NCBI GenBank assembly: GCA_009746045.1 | Contig: RPFO01000188.1 | Location: 524,516-586,515, forward strand | Reading direction: 5' to 3' | Source: Mesostigma viride | Lineage: Eukaryota > Streptophyta > Mesostigmatophyceae > Mesostigmatales > Mesostigmataceae | Length of the DNA stretch: 62,000 bases | Made by a program: the position numbers and the translations under genes | Shown: positions 33,501-40,156 of the stretch, in pieces | Layout of the letters: the number at the start of each line of letters is the position of its first letter | How positions within the stretch are numbered: position 1 is the first letter of the stretch | Notes under the pieces: model-generated | Database searches by the model: none | What the model was told of the DNA's origin: nothing | What the model saw: the letters and a program-made list of their open reading frames with translations, nothing else

Positions 33501-35789
33501 TGGTCATTCTGTGTCGATAGAATGGGCCGAGAGTCTTTAATCCCCATTAGAGTAACTTTGTGCATTTCGTAGTGCCCCCATGTTGCCCTCATGTGCTTTT
33601 GTTGCCACCTGCGTAGCTTTCATTGCATACATAGTTCATACATATTTTTGTTGTCTCAATGGTGTCCATATTCCATTTTTAAACAACTCGGATTTCTTTT
33701 ACCGTGGTAAAGAAACGTGGCATAGTGCTGCTAACAGCCGTACGATTGAGCTAATGAAGTTAAGTGTATCTGCCACGCCCTATATAGCTTTTGTGCCATG
33801 GCGCTGGTGACGATGGTGCCACCACACTGGTGATGGTACCGGGGCAACCCGATAGCAAATCATAGTTGTGAATTTCCCGCCAGAGTTCTTGCGTTCAAAT
33901 CCTAGCAGCGCACTTGTTCTTAGAAGTCTTGATGTTGTGCTGCAGCAAACCCAACTGGTTGGGGTCTCCCTGCTACACATCATGGTGTAATCTCCTGATC
34001 TCTTCCGGTACGCGCGTCGTATGCATAAATGAACTATAGCCATTTTTTCTTACATTGTGCTATTGATACCATGTATTTTCAGCTATACTCATACCTATAC
34101 CATATTGGTAAAGTTGTGTAACATCGTGTTTTGGCAACTGGGTTCCCCGACGATATCCGCACAGGGTGCCGTCATGTGGGTGGAGCTCCAGCGCAACCTC
34201 AGCTCTTCAGGCATGCTCGGTCCCTGGGTGCTTGTTCAGAACGGAATTACGCCCTCTGACAACAAGAACCGCTGGCACGGCAGCGCCGCCATTGATCGGT
34301 CGGGCAACATTGCGCTTGGCTACTCACTAGTTGATGCTAGCAACGGCACGTACCCGAGCCTGTACTACACCGGCAGAGTCAGGTTTGCGCCGATTGACGT
34401 TAATGGAACTCTGGTCAGGGGAGCCATGCCCAGCCCGGAGACTCTTCTGGCAGCCAGCACGTTGGCATCGGCCACATCGAGCTTTGGTGCCCGCAGCGAC
34501 ATGGCCATGGACCCCATGGACGGCTGCAGGTTTCATTTCCTGGGGCCCTGGGAGACGGCGGCGAGCCCATCGGCAACCTACCTGGGCGTGGTCGACTTTG
34601 CGGGGTGCACAGGCAAGTTCTCACTGGGTCGTTTTTGGTCGGTCGGTCGGTCAATTGGTTGGTTGGTGGATCAGTCATTTGGTCGGTCGATTGGTTGGTT
34701 GCTCTTGCGGGCTCCCGCCGCTGATACAAGTGGCTATTATTAAAATTTAAGGACTCTTAACTTCGCCCTTGTAATGCTACGTCTGGAATGTCTGTGATGA
34801 ATTCTTCCTATGTGAGCAGACCCTCTTAGTGTCCGCTGAATGCGTTCCCGGTCTGATATCGCGCCAGGAGCGTGGTGCTGTAGAAGTTGCCATCTGTTAA
34901 AAGTCATTCTGCGGTAGGGATAGGTCGCCCGAGCGAGGTGACCAGGCTGTTGGTCAGAATAGGGTAAAGCACCAGAAAGAGGACGAGCAAGGAGTGGCTG
35001 AAGGCCTTGCCCATGAAAATTTTGCTCGACACATCAAAGACCTTGCTCGACACATCACATGCTTGACAATGACTATGCTGGACGGGGTGGGAAGGGAAAA
35101 TTTTCTACATTAATTTTCTTGGCGCGCTCTGTTCTAATCAACTTGTTCCCCAGAACTAGGCCGTTCCAACAGCTGTTTTAAAAAAATATTGCCATCCATT
35201 TCTAGCCTTTGCTTTGCAGGAATTACCACAAGACATCAAGTGTATTACAAAGTGAGCGTTTTGACCAAAGACTTATTTGGTACTTTGAAATCCGGGCTTG
35301 TGTCTCATTATATTTGTCGGGGTATAGCGTATTCAGTGCTCACAATCCTGGCCATGAAATTTCACATTATGTCGGTCCGTCTCATGACTAACTATATCTA
35401 ATCAGTATGACCAGGCAACGGTTCCCTGTGATGGGCATTACCTGTATGGGCAACTATGTTGCCTTCCCGCCAGACTCCAATATCCAGACATTCTGTGCAG
35501 GAAGCCATGTACGCTATCTGTCCTTGCTGCTAGCGCTTTTGTTGACAGTCACTTACATATGTGAATAACATGGCGTGGCTGGCATGGATGGCATGATGAT
35601 GGCGTTGTGGATCCATGATGTATGTGTGCAGATTCGGTGGAGTGTCTTCTGAACACGGATTGCAACGATGGCCAGTTCTGCACGCTTGACAAGTGCCGTG
35701 ATGGGAAGTGCGTCAGTGAACCAGACACGTTGCTCTGCCGCTTCGGAGAAATCTGTGATGAACAGGCTGATGTCTGCAGAGCTCCTTGA
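3525..35789 (+). CDS. Large split gene: LRR domain, propeller-like domain, Cys-rich tail (5' partial)
   Basis: Fourteen likely exons (given separately) read in one direction and mostly join in frame. The LRR exons begin with g and end with ct, so each junction rebuilds a CTG leucine codon (phase 2). The 63-nt LRR exon at 24676 joins the cap exon at 26328, again rebuilding a leucine. The cap exon ends in phase 1 and fits the acceptor at 32347/32348 exactly. Exon 32348-33282 ends in phase 0 and exon 34165 starts in phase 0. The predicted product is probably secreted or surface-exposed: plant-type LRRs, a Cys-containing cap, a large propeller-like domain and a Cys-rich C-terminus. It resembles no complete gene I can name. 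The start is not in view, and the junction between 34612 and 35632 is unresolved. Introns reach 6 kb and are full of transposons. Confidence 0.6.
4041..4112 (+). CDS. LRR exon 2 (72 nt)
   Basis: Acceptor ccacag ends at 4040 and donor gtatgt starts at 4113. It encodes a full 24-residue LRR containing LDSNRLSGTIPPELGSLASL. It is the parent-like copy of the exon repeated in units 1 to 5. Confidence 0.8.
4113..5339. other. Intron sequence, no gene
   Basis: First part of the intron after exon 2. The stretch 4310-4770 is related to 18870-19150, downstream of unit 5, which shows that the duplicated segment reached at least this far. I see no coding signal. Confidence 0.5.
5553..8420 (+). mobile_element. 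piggyBac-type DNA transposon, complete ends, broken transposase
   Basis: The element is bounded by TTAA at 5553-5556 and TTAA at 8417-8420, the target duplication used by piggyBac transposases. The first 20 bases, TTAACCAATAGTCCGTTAAC, match the reverse complement of the last 20, TTAACCCATAGTCCGCTGAC, at 17 positions. It contains one transposase gene broken by two frameshifts and sits within an R2 repeat. A second TTAA at 5569 lies within the left terminus. Confidence 0.85.
5805..7895 (+). pseudogene. piggyBac transposase (DDE_Tnp_1_7) with two frameshifts
   Basis: This is the cut-and-paste transposase of the enclosing element. The start at 5805 (MADALKETWLGRVL) is followed by an SH3-like segment recalling Tudor/Agenet domains (FDDDGKDVWYPLAQVEEWW, residues about 45-65). 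Next come an acidic Ser/Asp-rich linker and an AT-hook-like Arg/Gly tract (RPKRGRPAGSRGGRGR). The catalytic core begins near residue 185, with the first acidic motif TVDESM close to 6800. The frame breaks at about 6831 (TGA) and resumes in another frame with RQYCKDKPSRSRWGVKHW, then IVADNLFSAVKLVEWL. A second break near 7340 leads to ESGVDRFDQVAAYYHM. The C-terminus ends in a Cys/His finger (CAACKKKSNISRVCVGC, then HLHAEPGCW). The breaks make it non-functional as written, unless they are sequencing errors. Confidence 0.85.
8726..9104. other. Intron, nothing recognised
   Basis: Unique-looking sequence between the R2 right end and LRR exon 3. No coding or repeat signal seen. Confidence 0.4.
9105..9176 (+). 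CDS. LRR exon 3 (72 nt)
   Basis: Acceptor ccccag ends at 9104 and donor gtaagt starts at 9177. It encodes DSRLSGTIPPQLGSLASL within a 24-residue repeat. It is separated from exon 2 by a 5-kb intron that carries the R2 repeat and the piggyBac element. Confidence 0.78.
9530..9790 (+). repeat. Intronic segment duplicated at 19725-20090
   Basis: Shares an ordered set of blocks with 19725-20090: gagggcccaggcacg, a C-run followed by ttttctt, cactgagag/cgctgagag, and ggtttatactcc/ggcttatacacc with aggagcagtaca. The second copy carries about 100 extra bases after gagcagtaca. The two probably mark ends of an older duplication around exon 3. Confidence 0.6.
10190..10665 (+). repeat. Relic R2 element within LRR unit 1 (repeated in each unit)
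   Basis: Diverged but collinear with R2 at 52198-52706. Both begin cacctatt-tctgagctat, pass a gaagggggctggcctgccgcc-like block and a ggccccagcatggtg block, and end ggaaggcactccaatgg (here gaaggcacttcaatgg). Equivalent copies lie at about 12204-12680, 13985-14462, 15765-16235 and 17568-18043. It ends just before the decayed exon. Confidence 0.6.
10694..10746 (+). pseudogene. Decayed LRR exon, unit 1
   Basis: Acceptor acag and donor gtaagt are kept, but only 53 bases remain. The 5' third encoding the LxxLxLxxN core is gone. The rest reads SGTISPDLGLMPL. Length 53 would shift the frame if spliced in. It corresponds to exon 3525-3593. Confidence 0.7.
11226..11297 (+). CDS. LRR exon 4, tandem unit 1 (72 nt)
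   Basis: Acceptor cccacag ends at 11225 and donor gtaagt starts at 11298. It encodes LSSNHLSGTIPPQLGSLASL. No stop or frameshift. Confidence 0.78.
11619..12175. repeat. Spacer between units 1 and 2
   Basis: Differs from the other spacers. Holds a (GGGT)n run at 11641-11659 and ends with the 120-bp lead that also precedes unit 1. No gene. Confidence 0.6.
12708..12760 (+). pseudogene. Decayed LRR exon, unit 2
   Basis: Same 53-base remnant as in unit 1, with acceptor and donor intact. Confidence 0.7.
13240..13311 (+). CDS. LRR exon 5, tandem unit 2 (72 nt)
   Basis: Same splice sites as unit 1. The first exon base is a instead of g, and a Leu is replaced near the end (SLASPEG). The frame stays open. 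Confidence 0.72.
13634..13956. repeat. 323-bp inter-unit spacer (also 15414-15736 and 17215-17539)
   Basis: Three nearly identical copies, each starting aacctccccttc and ending gaagagcaat. Open frames here are chance and are broken by single substitutions between copies. Confidence 0.7.
14490..14542 (+). pseudogene. Decayed LRR exon, unit 3
   Basis: Same 53-base remnant, acceptor and donor intact. Confidence 0.7.
15022..15093 (+). CDS. LRR exon 6, tandem unit 3 (72 nt)
   Basis: Flanked by cccacag and gtaagt. It encodes YLSSNSLSGTIPPQLGSLAS and then LNWL. The variable residues differ from units 1, 2, 4 and 5, while the scaffold residues are conserved. Confidence 0.78.
16291..16343 (+). pseudogene. 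Decayed LRR exon, unit 4, acceptor lost
   Basis: Remnant with the acceptor AG changed to TG (aaactg before the exon). The donor gtaagt persists. Confidence 0.7.
16823..16894 (+). CDS. LRR exon 7, tandem unit 4 (72 nt)
   Basis: Flanked by cccacag and gtaagt. Identical in sequence to the unit 1 exon, which points to a very recent duplication or conversion between units 1 and 4. Confidence 0.78.
18074..18126 (+). pseudogene. Decayed LRR exon, unit 5, acceptor lost
   Basis: As in unit 4: acceptor AG is TG and the donor is kept. Confidence 0.7.
18604..18675 (+). CDS. LRR exon 8, tandem unit 5 (72 nt)
   Basis: Flanked by cccacag and gtaagt. It encodes LYSNHLSGTIPPQLGSLASL followed by SWL. The next intact exon is 6 kb away. 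Confidence 0.78.
18870..19177. repeat. Flank of unit 5, related to 4310-4770
   Basis: Contains ttgaggttggcctttttctgaatc and ctctgtcaggatt blocks also seen near 4330 and 4727. This marks the far end of the duplicated segment. No exon found. Confidence 0.5.
19178..19541 (+). repeat. R1 repeat, copy a
   Basis: Starts ggtgagctctggtttatttt and includes agcccaggttggggctgact, agcaggggcacagcagctgt and cctagcatacggat, ending in a cgtaataaac tail. The family recurs at least seven times in this window in both orientations. Confidence 0.65.
19725..20090 (+). repeat. Second copy of the 9530-9790 intronic segment
   Basis: See 9530-9790. Here about 100 bases (19912 to about 20010) interrupt the shared sequence, followed by a repeat of gtacacgagaatc. 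Confidence 0.55.
20640..21410 (+). pseudogene. Gag-like region of the DIRS element
   Basis: Frames 20644-20919 and 21075-21410 give protein-like sequence (ILDLAAPEYLRKLITVCQLV; VLGPLQRAALLGIYDACRSF) with a break between them. Placement before the RT suggests a structural Gag-type protein. No zinc knuckle is seen. Confidence 0.4.
21571..22110 (+). pseudogene. DIRS reverse transcriptase, frameshifted and internally duplicated
   Basis: RT fingers/palm pieces include FAVGKPDGHQRLIVDN, then GGVSDLDSYFHRLRLPTWLR with the first palm aspartates and AVAVAQYAHSSIVYRCG. The segment around 21637-21712 (IVDNLTGNLHLIDPPPNFLP) is repeated in diverged form at 21764-21838, so part of the palm is duplicated. 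Several frame changes make it inactive. Confidence 0.6.
22514..23266 (+). CDS. DIRS RNase H domain (intact frame of a dead element)
   Basis: RNase H cleaves the RNA strand of RNA/DNA hybrids during reverse transcription. The 250-codon frame covers the RT connection and then RNase H: IVALDASSSGGGVVYRDLPA (first Asp), HINIKEAIAATQGVEW (Glu in the helix), RLVDSSAVVGAFVRG (second Asp) and WVATAHNPADQASR (final Asp). This set is typical of DIRS/PAT-type RNase H. The frame is open, but the upstream RT is broken, so it is unlikely to be expressed. Confidence 0.7.
   Translation: MDCGFTCYRELSALLGKWVGMHLLCRPMRSVWSETYRLLAVMVASAGSLFGRHWRLPAGARAELQAAIDLALFSKAVRARPFSGQIVALDASSSGGGVVYRDLPADVCARLATRREARGWQTTALTLKGEDWDLERMEAGDYDQLGTGHWWTALSYRWRGQPKHINIKEAIAATQGVEWSCWTKAICGQRIVRLVDSSAVVGAFVRGRSSSYRLNQMMRRYCSLSLSGDLHSHWVWVATAHNPADQASRT
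23345..23620 (+). pseudogene. Tyrosine-recombinase remnant, DIRS copy 1
   Basis: The collinear piece in copy 2 (27930-28190) is clearer. Here only fragments such as KALRLRFWDVAHPG are readable, without the catalytic Arg-His-Arg-Tyr set. Confidence 0.4.
23870..24066 (+). repeat. R1 repeat, copy b (truncated)
   Basis: Carries the gagcaggggcacagcagctg core and the ctagcatacggatggcc block, then runs tail to tail into the inverted copy c. Confidence 0.6.
24070..24540 (-). repeat. R1 repeat, copy c (inverted)
   Basis: Reverse-strand copy of the same family: agctgctgtgcccctgctct core, then ggctgacctgtg and ctcagctcagcaggttaggc near its 5' end. Copies b and c face each other at their aataaa-containing ends. 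Confidence 0.6.
24676..24738 (+). CDS. LRR exon 9 (63 nt, degenerate last repeat)
   Basis: Acceptor tcgcag ends at 24675 and donor gtaagt starts at 24739. It encodes ELASNNLVGTIPPALLGLYT. The repeat is three residues short, as is common for the last repeat before a C-terminal cap. It ends tt, which joins the g of the next exon to make a leucine codon. Confidence 0.72.
24739..26327. other. Intron between LRR exon 9 and the cap exon
   Basis: About 1.6 kb. A pyrimidine-rich tract occurs at 25360-25430. No repeat or gene recognised. Confidence 0.5.
26328..26416 (+). CDS. LRR C-terminal cap exon (89 nt)
   Basis: Acceptor gacgcag ends at 26327 and donor gtaagc starts at 26417. The frame set by exon 9 gives NVTYNPWICGPNPG and then WGLTCP. 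Asn-Pro-Trp with two cysteines is typical of sequence that closes an extracellular LRR domain. It ends with one base of a codon (phase 1). The next compatible acceptor is at 32347, where two bases complete an alanine codon. Confidence 0.68.
26869..27160. mobile_element. MITE-like element with 20-bp terminal inverted repeats
   Basis: Left end TACACCGCCTACGCCATGTT and right end, read on the other strand, TACACCGCCTACGCCACGTT, differ at one base. Internally the motif gatcttaaacctgaaat occurs near both ends, and gatcttaaagtagg is answered by cctactttaagatc. It is 292 bp with no coding capacity, so it would depend on a transposase elsewhere. A target duplication is not clear. Confidence 0.7.
27325..28475 (+). 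mobile_element. DIRS-like element, copy 2 (RNase H and recombinase remnants)
   Basis: 5'-truncated copy. RNase H sequence (SSGVMYRDLPDDVCTRLATR in a broken frame) lies at 27350-27835. A tyrosine-recombinase segment follows: NSEVLGLRARDVAHPG near 27960 and LRNPKTAQGATQHVLARDAL with LLRCLTAGLPTDVFLFGG at 28055-28185. The N-terminal box around SEVLGLRARD is the usual YR catalytic-arginine region. The 3' end matches copy 1 through the block ggttcagacaaagtaccc. Confidence 0.6.
28500..28750 (+). repeat. R1 repeat, copy d
   Basis: Shares cgtaatttttggctgtagcc, a diverged gatcagcggcacacctgctg core and ccctagcataaggatggcc. Confidence 0.55.
28760..29595. other. Intron, nothing recognised
   Basis: Short chance frames only. 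No exon with matching phase found. Confidence 0.4.
29600..29935 (-). repeat. R1 repeat, copy e (inverted)
   Basis: Contains ccacagttgctctgcgcctg and agtcagccccaacttgggct, the reverse strand of copy a landmarks. Confidence 0.6.
29936..31885. other. 1.9-kb intronic stretch, no gene
   Basis: No LRR exon, transposase or reverse transcriptase sequence is visible. An A/T-rich palindrome (ctactatatatatagtag) lies around 31852-31872. The stretch may be an unrecognised non-autonomous element, but I found no termini. Confidence 0.4.
31890..32040 (-). repeat. R1 repeat, copy f (partial, inverted)
   Basis: ctcagctcagcaggttagtc joined directly to the tail sequence catttctggccttgctttgc. The middle of the element is deleted. 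A further tail fragment may lie at 35190-35245. Confidence 0.5.
32348..33282 (+). CDS. Propeller-like secreted domain, exon A (935 nt)
   Basis: The frame is open from before 32161, but a good acceptor (cctgcctgcag, ending 32347) matches the phase left by the cap exon. I therefore take 32348 as the exon start and 32161-32347 as intron. Donor gtgagt follows at 33283. The protein opens GGFLNPRTLAYSERGFGG, then SPALAVGPNHVLTVV, later APNVLYDHLADRWVIMELA, and near the end SYRSFEDRESLLAV. These match my memory of an uncharacterised secreted protein family common in bacteria: repeated blades, AVGP near the start and a DRW motif. I cannot run a search, so the family and the beta-propeller fold are inference. 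Confidence 0.65.
33283..34164. other. Intron between the two propeller-domain exons
   Basis: Bounded by gtgagt and gcacag, phase 0. No internal feature recognised. Confidence 0.6.
34165..34612 (+). CDS. Propeller-like secreted domain, exon B
   Basis: Acceptor gcacag ends at 34164. The exon continues the 33282 frame without a split codon. It encodes GAVMWVEL, then RWHGSAAIDRSGNIALGYSL, YPSLYYTGRV and a C-terminal FGARSDMAMDPMDGCRFHFL. The sequence RSGNIALGYS and the following blocks fit the C-terminal half of the same secreted family. The 3' end is uncertain. A GC-type donor (acag/gcaagt) at 34612/34613 lies just where the domain should end, before a GGTC/GGTT-rich stretch. The frame stays open to 34743 but turns to low-complexity residues. 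Confidence 0.62.
35415..35508 (+). CDS. Possible small exon, frame unresolved
   Basis: Lies between an acceptor-like ccag (35411-35414) and a donor-like gtacgc (35509). Two frames are open and both contain cysteines. Neither joins cleanly to both the preceding GC-type donor and the following exon, so the exact borders are not settled. Confidence 0.3.
35632..35789 (+). CDS. Terminal Cys-rich exon with stop codon
   Basis: Acceptor tgtgcag ends at 35631. The frame encodes SVECLLNTDCNDGQFCTLDK and then CRDGKCV and EICDEQADVCRAP, ending in TGA at 35787-35789. The pattern DCxDGxxCTxDxCxxGxC is a common extracellular disulphide-rich module in bacterial and algal secreted proteins. It gives the gene a secreted C-terminus. 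No membrane anchor is visible. Confidence 0.6.
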
Positions 35790-36269
35790 TCTCTGGAGGT
35801 AGCTGAAGCCACAATGATGTTGAGGCTTTTTCTGGCAAGCTTGTATTTTATGTCTTTCTTTTACCTTGTCTTATTTGTTTAGGGGGAAAAAAGGGAAATA
35901 TGGTGTAGTAGTATACCTTTGAGTCACGTTTACTCTCCTTTTTTATGGGCATGCAAAGCGGCTTTCAGGGACCTGTGCAATTAGCATCCACGACACCATT
36001 GGGAATCATTTATTGCGTAATTGATTAATCTGGTTAAATTCAACAAATTGTCATTGTCGCAGATGCAGGCTATGTCATCCGCACACTGCAAGGCTACACT
36101 AGCGATGGCAGCTCGCTAGGTAGATGACCAAGAAGGCTTGCGCAATATAGACAACGAAGTGTGGGAAACACTTCCGGAGACATTGTAGCGCCGAAGCGGG
36201 TGACAGGGTTTAGTCGCAAGCTCAATTAGGAGCTATGACAGGAGGGGGGAAGTGAGGCCGAAAAAGCGA
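35790..36269. other. Downstream of the stop codon, probable 3' UTR and intergenic
   Basis: No coding signal. An exact polyadenylation site could not be chosen. Confidence 0.4.
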
Positions 36270-37520
36270 CATAGCGCAAGGCTGTGTCCTGTCACCGTAT
36301 CTGTTTATTATTGTGGTGGACTACGTTATGCGCCGGGCACGTGCTCGCTTTGCCGCCCTGGCTCCCCGGACCTTGGAGCTCGCCGATCGTACCAAGGTCC
36401 TCATTTCAGCCGACGACCCTCGCTTTGCAACCCTGGCTCCCCGGGCCCCTGGCCTGATGATCGCCAATGACCACGGCGCCGGGGGTGCGACTAACAAACA
36501 GAACTCGCTTGCAGAACTCATTTATGCTGATGACATCACGCTCCTCGAGGCGCCTGCCTCTGCCCAGCTCTGGCTGGACTGCTTGGCCCTCGAGGCGCGC
36601 GCGGTAGGGCTGGAGATTAGCCCCAAGACCGAGGCCATGGCCGTCGGTCTGGCGGGCCCCTGCCCCGAGCTTCGACTCTTGGATGATACAGTCGTGCAGT
36701 ACCCCGCCCGTTTCAAACTGCTCGGCAGCTGGCAGTCCCTGACAGTGAGGCCGACATGCTGGCCCGGATCGGCATGGCGTGGGGCCAAATTCACGAGCAT
36801 CGCCGCTGGTGGACCAACCCCGCCCTGCCCCGGATCGTCAAACGCGACCTGTTCAAGGTCGTCATTGTGAAGGTCCTCACGTACGGCGGAGAAGCGTGGA
36901 CGCTGACGCAGGAGCTGGAGCAGGAGCTGGACGGTGCCGTCACCAAGATGTTACGTAGGGAGTTGAATATCCCCTACAATATGCATATTAGCAATGAGGT
37001 TTGTACGCAGATTTATTTTATGTCTCACACATTCTCCGGCACAGGCGCCTAGGCCTGGCTGGGCACCTAGCTCGCACAGATCAGGTTGATACCATGGACA
37101 GGTCCGCAGGCACCAAGCCCGCCCAGCCCGGGCGCTCTGTCCTCACATGGCGTGCCCCTGGGCGCATGCGGCAGGGTGGACGTGCCTGGACGTTTCGGGA
37201 TAGACTAGGCATGGACATGTGCTTTCCCCGGAAACATGGGCTCACCCCTAGTGTGCCTCCGGGCATGTCGGTCATCTGGAGGCAGATGACCCGCAAAGAA
37301 CGGTGGCATGCGCTCATGAAAGAAGCCGAGCCCCAGGCTGTGTGGCCAGTTACTCGTGTTACCCACCAGGGCAAGCATAGTGGGTCGGGCCGTGGCGCCC
37401 ACAACCCTACCACCCGTGGTTAGCTTAGTTCTCCGCGGTTAGATCATTTCCACCTCATCTCCCCCATCCCCCTCAGGAAATACGCTCACGTGACGCTGTC
37501 TACGTGTTTATTAATTAATT
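36270..37520 (+). mobile_element. Non-LTR retrotransposon (LINE), 5'-truncated, forward copy
   Basis: Starts in the RT domain (GCVLSPYLFIIVVDYVMRRA), includes the active-site motif YADDITL near 36528, the thumb and C-terminal region (LTYGGEAWTLTQELEQEL; RRLGLAGHLARTDQVDTMDR) and a 3' UTR ending in a TTAA-rich run. Frame changes near 36750 and 36990 break it. Compared with the reverse copy it has about 25 extra residues after ARARFAALA, a local duplication. Endonuclease and ORF1 are missing. Confidence 0.8.
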
Positions 37521-37565
37521 CATGATTACTTAATTAATTAATTAATTAATTAATTAATTAACACG
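37505..37565. repeat. (TTAA)n run at the junction of the two LINE tails
   Basis: Tandem attaattaatt repeats. Both convergent LINEs end in this sequence, so it probably represents their 3' tails. Confidence 0.6.
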
Positions 37566-37600
37566 TAACTGCATTACGTGAGCATAGATCCTCAGTGATA

Positions 37601-37626
37601 TGGAAATGGAAATGGAAATGGAAATG
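37601..37626. repeat. (TGGAAA)n microsatellite
   Basis: Four to five tandem copies within the 3' UTR of the reverse LINE. Confidence 0.7.
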
Positions 37627-37629
37627 TAA

Positions 37630-38965
37630 TGTCTAGCTAGCCACGAGTAACAGGGTTGCGGGCGCCACGGCCCGAACCGCTATGCTTACCAAATCTGGTC
37701 ACATGCACGCTTCCCCCCAACAGGCTGGGCGGTGGTGGCCTTCATAACCTCATGCCATCTAGCCTTGCGGGTCATCTGCCGCCAGATGACGGATAAGCCA
37801 GGAGGCTCCCCGGGCGTGAGCCCGTGCTTCCTAGGGTAACACATGTCCATGCCGAGCCTATTACGGAAGGTCCATGCCTGGCCACCCGGCCGCAGGCGCC
37901 CAGGGGCTCGCCAGGTGAGGACAAAGCGCCCGGGCTGCGCGGGCTTCGTGCCAGCCAACCTATCTGATGTATTAACCTGATCTGTGCGTGCTAGGTGCCC
38001 AGCCAGGCCTAGGCGCCTATGCCTAATGATGTGCGAAACATACGGTAAATCAGCGTACAAAACCTCATTGCGAATGTGCATATTGTATGGGATGTTAAGC
38101 GCGCGACGCAGCATCTTGGTGACTGCGCTGTCGAGCTGAGTCTCCATCTTCGGCGTCAGCGTCCACGTCTCCGCCCCGTAGGTCAGGACTGTCAAGATGA
38201 CGACCTTGAACAGGTCGCGCTTGACAATCCTGGGCAGGGCGGGGTTGCTCCACCAGCGGCGGTGCTCGTGGATTTGCCCCCACGCCATGCCGATCCGGGT
38301 CTTCATGTCGTCCTCGCAGTCGGGGAGCCAGCTGCCGAGCAATTTGAAGCGGCCAGTGGGAGGGTATGCTACCTCGGTGTCGTCTAAGAGGCGGAGCGGT
38401 GGTGGGGAAGCTGCCAGGCCTACTGCCATGGCTCCAGTTTTGGGGCTAATTTCTAAACCAACTGTGCGGGCCTCGAGGGCTAGGCAGCCCAGCCAGAGCT
38501 GGGCGAAGTCCGGCGTCTCAACGAGCGTGATGTCGTCGGCGTGGATGAGGTCGGCTAGCAAATTCTGCGCATTAGTCCGCCCCCCTTCGCCGTGCTCATT
38601 CTTGATCACAAGGCCAGGTTCCCGCTGAGCAATGCGAGCAAAGCGAGCACGTGCCTGGCGCATAATAGCATAGTCGACAACAATTATGAATAAGTACGGT
38701 GACAGGACACAGCCTTGCCAGACGCCCGTCTGCAGAGGGCATGGCGGGGTGGTGCCGTGGGGAGTGCGTACAGAGGTGGTGGACCCCTCGTAGAGCTTGC
38801 GGATGACAGCAATCAAAGGGGTCGGCACACGAGCGCGGGCAATGGTCCACAGAGTGTCCCAGCGGACAGAGTCAAAGGCCTTGAATCTTGATGAAGTCAA
38901 CGAAGATCAGGATGGCGGGGAACTCACCAGGCTGTAGCAGGTTGATCTCTTCGATGAGGCTTAAT
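37630..38965 (-). pseudogene. Non-LTR retrotransposon reverse transcriptase, reverse copy
   Basis: The 404-codon frame (38900 to 37686) covers the RT from FDSVRWDTLWTIARARVP through GCVLSPYLFIIVVDYAIM, HADDITLVETPDFAQLWL (catalytic Asp pair) and the thumb to a C-terminal region with HRRLGLAGHLARTDQVN. Sequence upstream of 38900 continues the RT in another frame (PAILIFVDFIK, near 38890-38935), so a frameshift lies at about 38884. The element stops near 38965, a 5' truncation typical of LINE insertion. It is better preserved than the forward copy. Confidence 0.8.
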
Positions 38966-39694
38966 TCATGATATCACGCCACGTGTACCGGCCAACTAGA
39001 CACGTGGCTTCCATTCAGAAGGCCGGACGGTACGTCCTGGCAGGCGCGACGCGGGTAGGCTGGTAGAGCAACCCCCAGAGTTCTGCTGGCATTTAATTGG
39101 CAACGCGCGAGTAGAATCTTGAGGACACTAGGTAGTAGGTTAAGTTAAGTTACGTACCCACGCCAGTGCTTGCTGACAGAGTTTAGGTACTGCGTAGTAA
39201 ACTGTCGTGGAGCGAGGATTTCTAACTTTCGAGAGCCGCCGGGAATATGTCTTCAAGTGCACCGTACGCCTGCCTACGGTACTACTGTACAGCACTGATT
39301 CCTGCAGAGATCCAGAGCGCACTCCAGTAGAAAATGTACGGCGTCGACCGGTTATCTGCACACGGAGCCCGAGCGCACGTTCCGGACAAAAACTGACCGC
39401 GTCAGCCGGGGGAAAGAGCTCACTCCGATCACCCTAGGCCTACGCGTCGCCCACCGGAGCTGACACCGATGCAAAATTCCAGGCGTCGTCACGGTATTTT
39501 GGCGTCGGATGGAGCTCGTGCCCTCCCAGCGGGTCCGGCGTTGGCCGGTCGGCGGAGCGAGCAGTTTCAGTGGCGCGACTCGGGACTTCCCCCCTCCTAG
39601 GCTATGACCATGGGGGCAGCCGGCAGGCACTGCATCAGGCCATGCGTGCGCGGCGGCCAGCTGACTTGGGGGTTGTGGAAACACTTCCGGATAA
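38966..39694. other. No recognisable gene
   Basis: GC-rich in its second half. Overlapping frames are open but not protein-like. Confidence 0.4.
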
Positions 39695-40145
39695 TTTGTG
39701 AGCTATTGCTCATTTTATCTGTGCCTACCCTGCTAAGCTGCGAATCCTGAACCACCTAGCAGAAAATAATTTTTGGGGGAAAAAAAATTTAGCGCTGGCA
39801 CACGTACCTAGGCCAGCCCATGTTGGGGCTGGCTAGACAAGGTGGTGGCCATAAAGGATGGGCTTCCTTTCAGGGAAGCAGGTTGTTTCTTTTGCCGCAT
39901 GTCATACGTAATTTTTCGGCTACAGCCATGTAGGAGACTATATGTAGGAGATGTGGGTAGAGCAGGGGCACGGCAGCTGTGAGCTGGCCCTGCAGGTTCC
40001 AATTAGTGTTCTCACCCTAGCATACGGATGGCCGCCTACGTGGCCATGCGGTAGACAAGACTGTGTTATTCCACCGTATAGAGGTAGCACACATAATGTA
40101 ATAAACTTGATGTTTTGTGGTCTCATGCATGCAAAGCATAGCAAC
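39695..40145 (+). repeat. R1 repeat, copy g
   Basis: Most complete copy: gagctattgctcattttatc start, agcccatgttggggctggct, cagggaagcaggttgtttct, gagcaggggcacggcagctg and ctagcatacggatggccgcc, ending aataaacttgatgttttgtg. Confidence 0.65.
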
Positions 40146-40156
40146 TTGGGCATAAA

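Noticed and set aside
36270-38965. LINE twin priming as the cause of the inverted pair
   Set aside because: Twin priming inverts one part of a single copy. Here both copies contain the same RT region with substantial divergence.
36164-39691. 15-bp repeat ggaaacacttccgga at both sides of the LINE pair as a target duplication
   Set aside because: A shared 15-mer is expected by chance at about this frequency in 62 kb, the bases outside it differ, and two separate LINE insertions would not share one duplication.
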